DNA from: Myxococcota bacterium
GTDB lineage: Bacteria; Myxococcota_A; UBA9160; UBA6930
Assembly: GCA_028277885.1 (NCBI GenBank)
Contig: JANQFK010000039.1
Location: 1-58,087 of the forward strand
Reading direction: 5' to 3'
DNA length: 58,087 nucleotides
Every line of letters begins with the position of its first letter. Within the stretch, counting starts at the first letter, position 1. Positions 16,114-23,962 of the stretch are shown in pieces. Below the pieces are notes generated by a model that ran no database searches, had not been told where the DNA came from, and saw only the letters and a program-made list of their open reading frames with translations. The position numbers and the translations under genes were made by a program.

Positions 16114-16237
16114 GGCCGACCCAGGATGGATCGGCGTCCGCCACGGAGCGAGCCCGGAGGGCTCGTTCGGCTGGCTGCGATTCCGCTTCGCGGAATCGTT
16201 CGCGTCGTCGGCTGACCCTCTCGGGTCAGCCTCCTAG
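16114..16237 (+). repeat. Two-module dispersed repeat, copy A (between convergent genes)
   Basis: Module 1 (16114-16174, 61 bp) matches 55312-55372 at 52 of 61 positions in the same orientation. Module 2 (16175-16233, 59 bp) matches the reverse complement of 55373-55431 at 55 of 59 positions. Both copies end in CTAG, which holds the stop codon of the minus-strand neighbour. Each module contains hairpin-forming arms: CGAGCCC/GGGCTCG in module 1, GATTCCGC/GCGGAATC and GGCTGACCC/GGGTCAGCC in module 2. Placement between two converging genes suggests a bidirectional terminator or transcription insulator built from REP-like units. No transposase is nearby. Confidence 0.85.
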
Positions 16238-16761
16238 CCGCTGCTCCGCTCGGCGTGGAGCACGGCCCAGCCCTCGCCGACCTCGGAGAGGGCGCGCCGC
16301 CGGGCATCGGCCTCGGAGGTCGAGCGGACGCGCACCCAGCGCGTGCGCGGTCCCGCGACCTGCTTGAGGCGCACGCGGTACTCGTGGGAGGGGGCCTCGC
16401 GGCGTACCGGCGGCCGCGTGGTCTGCTCGGGACGCGCCGCCGGCGTCATGCCGGTGAGGAAGCGGAAGTAGTCCTCCGGCGCGTTCTCGATGCGCACGCC
16501 GAAGCCGCCGTGGCTCACGCTGCGAAGCTGCGGCGCCACCACGCGGCGCCAGACCACCCGGGCGCCCACCGGAATGCCGGCCCCGCCCGGCGCCACGTTG
16601 AGCTCCAGGGAGACGTCGTCCCCGGGCCGGGCGTTGGCGCTCGTCTGCACGAAGAGCCCGCCGCGGGAGAGGTTCAGCACCATCCCGGTGTGCTCGCGCC
16701 CACCCGAGCGCAGGGTGCACGGCACGCGCTTGCGGATCCGCGGCTCGCCCTGGAGCTGCAT
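16234..16761 (-). CDS. PilZ domain protein
   Basis: 175 residues; GGGGGAGG immediately before the ATG. An N-terminal PilZ domain (about 5-110) carries the c-di-GMP-binding arginine motif RIRKR (about 8-12) and NLSRGGLFV (the D/NxSxxG motif) near residue 30, so cyclic-di-GMP binding is likely. The C-terminal 65 residues are a separate basic, beta-containing segment (VRLKQVAGPRTRWVRV then an alpha helix) that I do not recognise; it may be the output or a second small domain. Its stop lies in the CTAG at the end of repeat copy A. Confidence 0.9.
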   Translation of the reverse strand: MQLQGEPRIRKRVPCTLRSGGREHTGMVLNLSRGGLFVQTSANARPGDDVSLELNVAPGGAGIPVGARVVWRRVVAPQLRSVSHGGFGVRIENAPEDYFRFLTGMTPAARPEQTTRPPVRREAPSHEYRVRLKQVAGPRTRWVRVRSTSEADARRRALSEVGEGWAVLHAERSSG

Positions 16762-16849
16762 CCTCCCCCCCTCGCGCCCGCGGGCGCCCTGAGAGGTCGG
16801 TTTCGGCGTCGCGTGCGGCGGCCTTGAGGGCGGGGCCGTGCCGCTGGCC

Positions 16850-16902
16850 GGGCGAGCCGTGGGCTTCGCTTCGCGGCGGAAGCCCGACCCCCGGACGGAC
16901 TC
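16850..16902 (-). repeat. Possible degenerate third copy of repeat module 1
   Basis: Read on the minus strand just after the PadR stop codon, this stretch shares GGTCGG, CTTCCGCCGC, AAGCG, AGCCC and GGCTCGC in the same order as module 1 of copy B (55312-55372), with small gaps. It also folds as GGGCTTC/GAAGCCC. The overlap with a real family member is plausible but GC-rich sequence could produce part of this by chance. Confidence 0.35.
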
Positions 16903-17577
16903 CTAGCGACCCTTGCGGCCGCCCGCCGACTTCTTCCCGGCGCGCTTGGTCTTCCCGCCCTTGTCGCTCTGCGCCGTGTCGCGAATGCCCGTGCGCGCGG
17001 CCCGGAAGTCGCCGGGGCGCCTGGGCTGGGCGGGGCGCGGCGGCTCGGAGCCGCGCGTCTCCTCCTTGCCGCCGAAGTTGGGCAGGGAGTCGAGCCAGCG
17101 CATCACGGCCTCCTCGTAGAAGAGTCCGAAGCGCAGGGCGCGGGCCGAGGGGGTCGAGTGGTCCTCGACCTCGGAGTGGATCTGCCGGTAGAACTCGAGC
17201 CGCTTCTCGTGGCGCGCGCGATGCAGGCGCAGGAACCAGTCCATCTCGTCCTCGGAGAGATGGTCGCCGAACCAGACGGAGATCAGCAGCGGGAAGCGGG
17301 CGATCTCGGGGCCGGGCTCGCGGGAGATCCACTCCGCGAAGGCGGCCCGCCCCGACTCGGTGATGGTGTAGGCGCGCTTGTCCCGCGGGCCCCGCTCGCC
17401 GCCGGTGACGAAGCCCTCCTGCTCGAGGGTCTTGAGCTCCCGGTAGATCTGGCTGCGGGTGACGTTCCAGAAGTTGCCGACGGTGAGCTGGACGACCTCC
17501 GAGAGGTCCCACCCCGTCATGGGCCGGTCGTGGAGGAAGCCCAGCAGGGTGCAGGCGGTGTCGTTCAGCTTGGCCAC
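16903..17577 (-). CDS. PadR family transcriptional regulator with basic C-terminal tail
   Basis: 224 residues from a GTG preceded by GGGAGG about eight bases upstream. Residues 1-85 are the PadR winged helix (LLGFLHDRPMTGWDL, SQIYRELKTLEQEGFV, KRAYTITESGRAAF). Residues about 90-165 match the C-terminal helical dimerisation arm (Vir_act_alpha_C type). The last 55 residues are unusual: Pro/Arg-rich and then strongly basic (KGGKTKRAGKKSAGGRKGR), like an extra DNA- or nucleic-acid-binding tail. PadR proteins usually repress detoxification or transporter genes. Divergent from the GntR gene with about 200 bp between starts, so one or both may be regulated from that gap. Confidence 0.9.
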   Translation of the reverse strand: MAKLNDTACTLLGFLHDRPMTGWDLSEVVQLTVGNFWNVTRSQIYRELKTLEQEGFVTGGERGPRDKRAYTITESGRAAFAEWISREPGPEIARFPLLISVWFGDHLSEDEMDWFLRLHRARHEKRLEFYRQIHSEVEDHSTPSARALRFGLFYEEAVMRWLDSLPNFGGKEETRGSEPPRPAQPRRPGDFRAARTGIRDTAQSDKGGKTKRAGKKSAGGRKGR

Positions 17578-17710
17578 GCGAGCCGACCTCCCGAGCCCGG
17601 CGCGAGCGGTCCGAGCCCGGTCCGAACCCGTCTCGCTCGCGCCGACGCTGGAGGGTAGACGGCGGTCTGGGGGTGCGCACATCGGTGTCGTCCGCGTCGC
17701 GTCGGGTCGC

Positions 17711-17740
17711 TTGCATCGCCACCCCCGGCGTGTCCATAAT
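17711..17740 (+). promoter_or_regulatory. Sigma70-like promoter of GntR gene
   Basis: TTGCAT (17711-17716), an 18-base spacer, then CATAAT (17735-17740). It is the best -35/-10 pair in the window and is unusually AT-rich for this DNA. A start near 17747 leaves a 29-base leader with AAGG before the ATG at 17776. Confidence 0.5.
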
Positions 17741-17775
17741 CGCCTCGGCACTGAGGCGCCCAGGGGAAGGTAGAG

Positions 17776-18507
17776 ATGGCGGAGACCCAGAGCGCTCCCG
17801 GGTCGACGGGCCTGCGCAAGGCGCGAGAGACCGCGGTCGGCGCCCTGCTGGCCCGCATCGCCGAGGGGTCGCCCGGAGAGGGGGAGCCGCTGCCCCCGCT
17901 CGCCACCCTCGCGCGCGAGCTCGAGGCCGACGAGGCCGCGTTGCGCGCGGCCGTGGACCAGCTCGCGCGCTGGGGCGTGCTGGAACGCCGCGGGGGCGGG
18001 CTGCGCGTGCGCGAGCGGAGGCGCTGGTCCTTCCACGTCCTGGCCCATCTGGTCCCCCACCACCCGATCGAGGGAGGGCCTCCCATGGCGACCCTGGTGC
18101 ACGACCTGCTCGGCATCCTGCGGCCGCTGGTGCTCCACTCGGCCACCATGGCGTCGCGTCGCGTCGCCCCCGGCGACCTGGACCGTGCGCGCGAGGCGCT
18201 CGCGCTGGCCTGGGAGGCGCGCGACGATCCGCCGCTCTTCGCCGCCCGCCACGTCGAGATGATCCGCCACATGCTGGAGGCGGCTTCCATGTACCCGCTG
18301 CTGTGGCTCGCGAACGACATGGGGCCGGTCTTCGAGAAGCTGGCCGCGGGCGTCGGCACCCGGGCGCCGGAGAACTACGTCGCCATCGGCAACGAGCTCT
18401 TCGAGGCCATCGAGCGGGGCAGCCCCGACGACGCGGCGCGCGTCGTCGAGCACTACATCCACGACGTGGATCGCGTGTTCCTCGCCGGTCTTCGCCGCGG
18501 CGACTGA
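17776..18507 (+). CDS. GntR-like (FCD type) transcriptional regulator
   Basis: 243 residues. Residues about 12-75 look like a GntR winged helix (LPPLATLARELEADEAALRAAVDQLARWGVLERRGGGLRV). The remaining 160 residues are all-helical like FadR/FCD effector domains, with HVEMIRHMLEAASMYPLLWLAN and a C-terminal VVEHYIHDVDRVF helix. FCD domains bind small organic acids or acyl-CoA and sometimes a metal. Divergent from PadR; followed 30 bases later by an aminotransferase gene that it could control. Ligand unknown. Confidence 0.85.
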   Translation: MAETQSAPGSTGLRKARETAVGALLARIAEGSPGEGEPLPPLATLARELEADEAALRAAVDQLARWGVLERRGGGLRVRERRRWSFHVLAHLVPHHPIEGGPPMATLVHDLLGILRPLVLHSATMASRRVAPGDLDRAREALALAWEARDDPPLFAARHVEMIRHMLEAASMYPLLWLANDMGPVFEKLAAGVGTRAPENYVAIGNELFEAIERGSPDDAARVVEHYIHDVDRVFLAGLRRGD

Positions 18508-18524
18508 GCGCTGCCAAGCCGCGC

Positions 18525-18530
18525 TACCCT
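18525..18530 (+). promoter_or_regulatory. TACCCT -10-like element, possible leaderless start
   Basis: TACCCT then seven bases then the GTG at 18538, with no ribosome site between. If used, the aminotransferase message would be leaderless. Confidence 0.35.
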
Positions 18531-18537
18531 CGCCGCC

Positions 18538-19701
18538 GTGCCCCGCCCGACCAAGCCCGCCGCGGCGGTCGCCGCCATGCCCGACCGGGTGTTCTCGCCC
18601 CTCGCGCACCGGGTGCTCGGCCAGGGCGGCTCGGTCTTCCCGCTCCACGTGGGAGACACCTGGCTCGAGCCCTTCGACGGCGGTCGCATGCAGGACCTCG
18701 ACGCCGAGAGCCACCCCGGCATCCACCGCTACTGCGAGACGCGCGGCATCCCCGAGCTGCGCGACGCGCTGGTGGAGAAGGCGCGCGAGCGCAACGGGCT
18801 GGCCTGCGAGCGCGACTCGGTGCTGGTGGCGGCGGGCGCGACGGGCGCCCTGGCCTGCGCGGTGGGCGCCATCGCCGACCCGGGGGAGGAGGTGCTGATC
18901 CTGGCGCCCTTCTGGCCGCTGATCCGCGGCATCGTGCAGGCCCTGCGCGCCCAGCCCGTGGAGGTCCCCTTCTACGACCGCGTGGCCTCGGCGGCGGACG
19001 CCGTCGCCGCCGTCGAGGAGCGGGTCGGCTCGCGGACCGTCGCCCTCTACGTCTCGACGCCCTCGAACCCGACGGGTCGCGTGCTGCCCCGGGAGTGGCT
19101 CGAGGCCCTGGCGGAGCTCGCCCGGCGCAACGACCTCTGGCTGCTCTCCGACGAGGTCTACGAGGACACCGTGTTCCGCGGGGAGCACGTCTCCATCGGG
19201 CGCTTCGCGCCCGAGCGCAGCGTGTCGGTGTTCTCCTTCTCCAAGGCCTACGGGATGGCGGGCAACCGCGTCGGCTACCTGGTGGGGCCGCCGGCCCTGG
19301 CCGCCCAGGCGGAGAAGGTCGGCGTGCACACCGCCTACCACGCGCCCACGGCGGGCCAGCTCGCGGCCTTCCGCGCACTGGAGCGCGGCGGCGCCTGGGT
19401 GGAGCGGGCCCGCGAGGCGTACCGCGCGGCGGGCGCCGACGCGGCCCGGGCCCTCGGCCTGCCCGAGCCCGAGGGCTCCACCTTCCTGTTCGTGGACGTG
19501 GGCGCGCGCCTCGACGAGCGCGGCATGGACGGCTTCCTCGAGGACTGCGCGGCCGACGGCGTGCTGGTGGCACCGGGGAGCGCCTCGGGCGCGGACTACG
19601 CCAGCTGGGTGCGGCTCTGCTTCACCTGCCTGCCGCCGGACCGCACCGCCGAGGGCGTGAGACGGCTCGCGAGGCGCATCGGGCCCGACGCGATACCCTG
19701 A
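18538..19701 (+). CDS. Class I/II PLP-dependent aminotransferase
   Basis: 387 residues from GTG; an ATG at 18577 is an alternative start 13 codons in. Fold-type I aminotransferase of the aspartate-aminotransferase group. Seen: an HRYCETRGIPELRDALVEK segment, the AGATGALACAV phosphate-cup region, STPSNPTGRVLPREW, LSDEVYEDTVF (Asp and Tyr contacting PLP) and the Schiff-base lysine K236 in SFSKAYGMAGNRVGY. The reaction is transfer of an amino group between an amino acid and a 2-oxoacid; substrate not identifiable. Lies between the GntR regulator and the MacA-like operon, possibly as an independent unit because the downstream gene has its own leader. Confidence 0.92.
   Translation: MPRPTKPAAAVAAMPDRVFSPLAHRVLGQGGSVFPLHVGDTWLEPFDGGRMQDLDAESHPGIHRYCETRGIPELRDALVEKARERNGLACERDSVLVAAGATGALACAVGAIADPGEEVLILAPFWPLIRGIVQALRAQPVEVPFYDRVASAADAVAAVEERVGSRTVALYVSTPSNPTGRVLPREWLEALAELARRNDLWLLSDEVYEDTVFRGEHVSIGRFAPERSVSVFSFSKAYGMAGNRVGYLVGPPALAAQAEKVGVHTAYHAPTAGQLAAFRALERGGAWVERAREAYRAAGADAARALGLPEPEGSTFLFVDVGARLDERGMDGFLEDCAADGVLVAPGSASGADYASWVRLCFTCLPPDRTAEGVRRLARRIGPDAIP
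19694..19699 (+). promoter_or_regulatory. TACCCT -10-like element before MacA-like operon
   Basis: TACCCT at the very end of the aminotransferase gene. A start about seven bases on leaves a roughly 22-base leader with GCGGAG before the ATG at 19728. Confidence 0.25.
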
Positions 19702-19727
19702 CCCCGCAGCCCCGAGGCGGAGCGCAC

Positions 19728-20789
19728 ATGCGGAGTCGTCTAGCACCGGCCCTCGCGGCCGGGCACCGCGCGGCGGCGCTGGCCTGCACGCTGGTGGTGG
19801 GCCTGGCCTGTCCCGGTGCGGAGCCCGAGCGTGGCCCTTCCGCCCGCGCCGAGCGCGGTAGGATCGAGCGCATCGTCGTAGCCACGGGCACCATCGAGCC
19901 CGAGGTCGAGGTGGAGGTCCGCTCCCGGGTGCCGGGCATCGTCGAGCGGGTCCACGTCGAGGCCGGCGACGTCGTCGAGTCCGACCAGGTGCTGGTCGAG
20001 CTGGAGCGGGAGCTGCTCGAGGCCCAGGTGGCCGAGGCGCGCGCCGCGGTGCGCGCCGCCGAGGTGGAGCGGCGCTTCGCGCGCATCCAGCTCGAGCGGG
20101 CCCGGGGCATGATGGAGCGCGGCGCCGCCTCCCAGAAGACCCTCGACGACGCCCGCAACCGCGCCCAGGCCGCCGACGCCGGCCTGGCCCGGGAGCGCGC
20201 ACGGCTCTCCTCCCTCGAGGTGCAGCTCCGCTACGCGACGATCCGCTCGCCCATCGAGGGCACCGTGCTCGACGTGGACACCGAGGAGGGCAGCGCGGTC
20301 TCGCCCGTCACCTCGGTGACCGGCGGCACGCTGCTGCTCTCCCTGGCCGGCACCGCGTCGGTGCACCTCTCGGGCCTGGTGGACGAGAACGAGGTGGCGT
20401 ACCTGGCCCTGGGCCAGCCCGCCCGCGTCCGGACCGAGGCGTTTCCCGAGCGCGTCTTCGCGGGCCGCGTGGCCCGCATCGCACCCGTGGGCGAGCGCGT
20501 CCAGAACGTGACCTACTTCGAGGCCGAGATCGCCATCGAGGACCCCGATGCCGGGCTGCTCAAGCCGCGCATGTCCGGGGATGCCGACATCGTGGCCGAG
20601 GTCGTCGAGCAGGCGCTCTTCGTGCCGGAGACGGCGCTGCGCTACGGCGGCGACGGCATCTCGGTGCACGTCGTGAACGGCCCCGGCGCCGAGCCCGAGA
20701 GCCGTCCGGTGCGGATCGGCATCGTCGAGGGCTCGAGGGTGCAGGTGCTGGAGGGCCTCGAGGAGGGCGACGAGGTGGCGCTCCAGTGA
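19728..20789 (+). CDS. MacA/HlyD-type periplasmic adaptor lipoprotein
   Basis: 353 residues. A lipoprotein signal (core ending LVVGLACPG) tethers it in the periplasm. Then: barrel-sandwich half (EVEVRSRVPGIVERVHVEAGDVV), a long alpha hairpin (about 95-155, Ala/Arg/Glu-rich), the second lipoyl half (LRYATIRSPIEGTVL), a beta barrel and a membrane-proximal domain. Membrane-fusion proteins connect an inner-membrane pump to an outer-membrane channel. Four-base overlap with the ATPase (GTGA) and abutting permeases define a four-gene operon: adaptor, ATPase, permease, permease. The outer-membrane partner is not here. Confidence 0.92.
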   Translation: MRSRLAPALAAGHRAAALACTLVVGLACPGAEPERGPSARAERGRIERIVVATGTIEPEVEVEVRSRVPGIVERVHVEAGDVVESDQVLVELERELLEAQVAEARAAVRAAEVERRFARIQLERARGMMERGAASQKTLDDARNRAQAADAGLARERARLSSLEVQLRYATIRSPIEGTVLDVDTEEGSAVSPVTSVTGGTLLLSLAGTASVHLSGLVDENEVAYLALGQPARVRTEAFPERVFAGRVARIAPVGERVQNVTYFEAEIAIEDPDAGLLKPRMSGDADIVAEVVEQALFVPETALRYGGDGISVHVVNGPGAEPESRPVRIGIVEGSRVQVLEGLEEGDEVALQ

Positions 20790-21478
20790 GCGCGGGCCCG
20801 CTCCTCGAGCTGCAGGGCGTGGCCAAGCGCTACGCCACCGGGCGCACCGCCGTCGAGGCCCTGCGCGGCATCGACCTGCGCGTGGACCGCGGCGAGTTCG
20901 TGGCGCTGATGGGGCCCTCGGGATCGGGCAAGACCACCCTGCTCGAGATCCTGGGCTGCCTCTCGCTCCCGAGCGAGGGCCGCTACAGCCTGGCGGGGCG
21001 GCCCGTGGAGGAGATCCCCGCCGACGGCCTGGCGAAGCTGCGCGGCGAGGAGATCGGCTTCGTGTTCCAGTCCTTCAACCTCCTGCCGCGGCTCAGCGCC
21101 CTCGAGAACGCCGAGCTCCCGCTGGTGTACCGGCGCGTCGGCCGGGGTGAGCGCCGCGAGCGCGCCCGGGCGGCGCTCGAGCGCGTGGGCCTCGGCGGCC
21201 GCGAGCGCCACCTGCCCGGCGAGCTCTCCGGCGGCGAGCGCCAGCGCGTCGCCATCGCCCGGGCGCTCATCAACCGGCCCCGCCTGATCCTCGCCGACGA
21301 GCCCACGGGCAACCTCGACACCACGACCGGCGGCGAGATCATGGCGCTGCTCGCCGGGCTCCACGCCGAGGGCAACACCGTCGTCGTGGTGACCCACGAC
21401 GCCCGGGTGGCGGAGCGCGCCGACCGCCGGCTCACGATCCGGGACGGTCGCATCGCCGAGGACCGGAGCACGCACTAG
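20786..21478 (+). CDS. MacB/LolD-type ABC transporter ATPase
   Basis: 230 residues, the normal size of a stand-alone ATPase of this class. Walker A GPSGSGKTT, Q-loop VFQSFNLLPRLSALEN, signature LSGGERQRVAIARAL, Walker B LILADEPTGNLD and the H-loop VVVTHD are all present. The LPRLSALENAELP stretch is typical of the MacB/LolD/FtsE group that drives FtsX-type permeases mechanically. It starts with a GTG overlapping the adaptor stop and is followed directly by the first permease. Confidence 0.96.
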   Translation: MSAGPLLELQGVAKRYATGRTAVEALRGIDLRVDRGEFVALMGPSGSGKTTLLEILGCLSLPSEGRYSLAGRPVEEIPADGLAKLRGEEIGFVFQSFNLLPRLSALENAELPLVYRRVGRGERRERARAALERVGLGGRERHLPGELSGGERQRVAIARALINRPRLILADEPTGNLDTTTGGEIMALLAGLHAEGNTVVVVTHDARVAERADRRLTIRDGRIAEDRSTH

Positions 21479-22720
21479 ATGGGGCTCCTCGACGTGCTGC
21501 GCCAGGCGCTGCGCACCCTCGCCGCCCACCGCTCGCGCTCGATCCTCACCCTGTTCGGCGTGGTCTGGGGCACGGCCTCGGTGATCTTCCTGATGAGCTG
21601 GGGCGAGGGCGTCGCCCTCATGATCGACCGCGGCCTGATGAAGACCGGCAAGGACATGGGGCAGGTCTGGCCGGGTCGCGTGAGCGAGGAGTTCACGCCC
21701 GCGGCGGACCGGCGCTGGCTCTGGTTCACCGACGCCGACATCGACTTCCTGCGCCGCCGGGCGCGCCTGCCCGAGCTGCTGGGCGCCGAGTGGTGGGAGT
21801 GGCTCACGGCGGCCCGCGGGCCCCGCTCCATCAACGCCGACGTGCGCGGCGTGGACCCGGAGGTGCTCGCGATCCGCGGCGTGCCCGTGGCGGCGGGCCG
21901 CAGCATCACCGAGGCCGACCTGGCCCACCGGCGCCGCGTGGCCCTGCTGGGCGAGAAGGCCCGCCAGCGGCTGCTGGCGCCGGGCGAAGGCGTCGGGACC
22001 CGCATCCGCCTGGGCGGCCAGCCCTTCGAGGTGGTGGGCCTGCTCGCCCACGTGGGCACCCAGCTCTCGAGGGACCGCGCCGAGATCGACGAGATGATCT
22101 GGATCCCGATCACCACCGCCCAGACCCACTTCCCGGCCTGGTGGACCGACGAGCCGGTGGTGAACCGCGTCCTCTACCGCATGCGCGATCGCTCGCTGCG
22201 GGTGGAGACCGAGACCGAGGTGCGCGCGCTCCTGGCCGAGCGCCTGCGGGTGGGCGCCACCGACGAGGAGGCCATCGGCATCTTCAGCTCCGTCGAGATG
22301 CTCGAGGAGATCCAGGTGGACCGGATCGTCGGCGTCCTCTTCATCATCGCGGTCACCACCCTGCTGGTGGGCGGCATCGGCGTGGCCACCATGATGCTCG
22401 ACGCGATCCACCAGCGGCGCCGGGAGATCGGCCTGCGCCTGGCCGTCGGCGCGCGGCGGCGCGACATCCTGCTCCAGATCCTGCTGGAGAGCCTCGGCAT
22501 CACGGCCCTGGGCGGGGTGCTCGGCATCGGGTTCGGGGTGGCGGCCTGCGCCGGCCTGGCCCGGCTCCACGTGGAGGACCTGATCCCGCTGCCCGTGCTG
22601 CGCCCGGGCATCGTGGCCACCGCCGTGGTGGTGCTGGTCTTCGTGGGCACCACGGCGGGCCTGCTGCCGGCGAGCCGGGCCACCCGGGTGGCGCCCGCCG
22701 AAGTGCTGAGGAACGAGTAG
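21479..22720 (+). CDS. MacB-type ABC permease (first of two)
   Basis: 413 residues; its ATG is the first base after the ATPase stop. One N-terminal TM (about 18-45, ILTLFGVVWGTASVIFLMSWGEG), a periplasmic MacB-PCD domain of about 220 residues, then three TMs in the C-terminal FtsX domain with the hallmark GGIGVATMMLDAIHQRRREIGLRLAVGARRRDI broken across helices. The C-terminus APAEVL-type ending (RVAPAEVLRNE) is typical. It probably pairs with the next gene as a heterodimer; substrates of this family range from peptides and macrolides to lipoproteins. Confidence 0.93.
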   Translation: MGLLDVLRQALRTLAAHRSRSILTLFGVVWGTASVIFLMSWGEGVALMIDRGLMKTGKDMGQVWPGRVSEEFTPAADRRWLWFTDADIDFLRRRARLPELLGAEWWEWLTAARGPRSINADVRGVDPEVLAIRGVPVAAGRSITEADLAHRRRVALLGEKARQRLLAPGEGVGTRIRLGGQPFEVVGLLAHVGTQLSRDRAEIDEMIWIPITTAQTHFPAWWTDEPVVNRVLYRMRDRSLRVETETEVRALLAERLRVGATDEEAIGIFSSVEMLEEIQVDRIVGVLFIIAVTTLLVGGIGVATMMLDAIHQRRREIGLRLAVGARRRDILLQILLESLGITALGGVLGIGFGVAACAGLARLHVEDLIPLPVLRPGIVATAVVVLVFVGTTAGLLPASRATRVAPAEVLRNE

Positions 22721-22722
22721 CC

Positions 22723-23958
22723 GTGCTGCTCGAGCTCCTCCGCGAGGCCCTGCGCAGCCTGCGCGCCCACGCGTTCCGCTACGGCCTCACCTCCGTGGGC
22801 ATCGTCTGGGGCGTGCTCATGCTCACCTACCTGTCCGCCACCATGGAGGGCACCCACCGGCACTTCGTGGAGGAGATCCAGGAGGTCGGCCCCCGCATCG
22901 TGTGGGCGTTCCCGGGGACGGTGGCCAAGAAGAGCGTCGGCGAGCGCGGGGCGCGCGCGGTCGAGCTCGAGACCGAGGACGTGCTCCGGCTCGAGGACCT
23001 GGTCTCCGTGGAGCACTCGGACCCCAACATCGCGCTGTGGTCCATGGTGGTCCGCGCCGGGCGCCGCACCAAGCTCTTCAACGTGTTCGGCGTCACCGAG
23101 AACTCGCGCCACGTGCGCAACTTCGAGGTCGCCTCCGGACGCTTCCTGACCCGCACCGACGTCGAGAGCGGCGCGCGGGTCGCCTTCCTCGGGGACGAGG
23201 CGGCCCGGCGCCTGTTCGGCCGCGAGCCCGCCGTGGGCCGCACCCTCCAGGTCGACTCGGTGCGGCTGCGCGTGGTCGGCGTCGCGGAGCCCAAGGGCAG
23301 CCAGATGATCAACATGATGGGCCAGGACGACAAGCACATCCTCGTGCCCTACACGACGGTGCAGCGCTGGTTCCGGCGCACCGAGCGCGTGCACGCGATG
23401 GTGTTCTCGCCGCTCACCCGGGAGGAGAGCTGGCAGGCGATCTGGCACACCCGTCAGGTCACCGGGCTCCACCACCACTTCGAGCCCCAGTCGGACACGG
23501 CGATGTCCTTCGTGAACGTCCAGGACGTGCTCGCCATCGTGAACCGCATCTTCTTCGGCATGCGGATCTTCCTGGTGACCGCCTCCCTCGTCACCATCCT
23601 GGTGGGGGCGATCGGGGTGATGAACATCATGCTCGTGGTGGTCGGGGAGCGGACCCGGGAGATCGGGCTGCGCAAGGCGGTGGGCGCCAGCGACCGCTCG
23701 GTCTTCCTGCAGTTCCTGCTCGAGGCGGCGCTGGTCTCGACCCTCTCGGGGCTGGTCGGGGCGGCCCTGGGCCTCGGGCTGGTGCAGGGCCTGGCGAGCC
23801 TGCTGCCCGCCGACGACCCCAACGCCTCGCCGCCCATCCTCGACCCGGGGACCGCGCTGGCGACCTTCCTGGCCCTGGTCGCCACCGGGATCGCGGCGGG
23901 GGTGCTCCCGGCGCGCCGCGCCGCCCGGATCCCGCCCGCCGAGGCGGTCCGCAGCTGA
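22723..23958 (+). CDS. MacB-type ABC permease (second of two)
   Basis: 411 residues, GTG start two bases after the previous stop. Same topology as its neighbour: TM1 (about 19-40, YGLTSVGIVWGVLMLTYL), a MacB-PCD periplasmic domain, then three TMs including GAIGVMNIMLVVVGERTREIGLRKAVGA and a C-terminal RIPPAEAVRS. It is clearly paralogous to but divergent from the first permease, pointing to an asymmetric pump. Convergent with the cyclophilin gene four bases downstream. Confidence 0.93.
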   Translation: MLLELLREALRSLRAHAFRYGLTSVGIVWGVLMLTYLSATMEGTHRHFVEEIQEVGPRIVWAFPGTVAKKSVGERGARAVELETEDVLRLEDLVSVEHSDPNIALWSMVVRAGRRTKLFNVFGVTENSRHVRNFEVASGRFLTRTDVESGARVAFLGDEAARRLFGREPAVGRTLQVDSVRLRVVGVAEPKGSQMINMMGQDDKHILVPYTTVQRWFRRTERVHAMVFSPLTREESWQAIWHTRQVTGLHHHFEPQSDTAMSFVNVQDVLAIVNRIFFGMRIFLVTASLVTILVGAIGVMNIMLVVVGERTREIGLRKAVGASDRSVFLQFLLEAALVSTLSGLVGAALGLGLVQGLASLLPADDPNASPPILDPGTALATFLALVATGIAAGVLPARRAARIPPAEAVRS

Positions 23959-23962
23959 CCGG

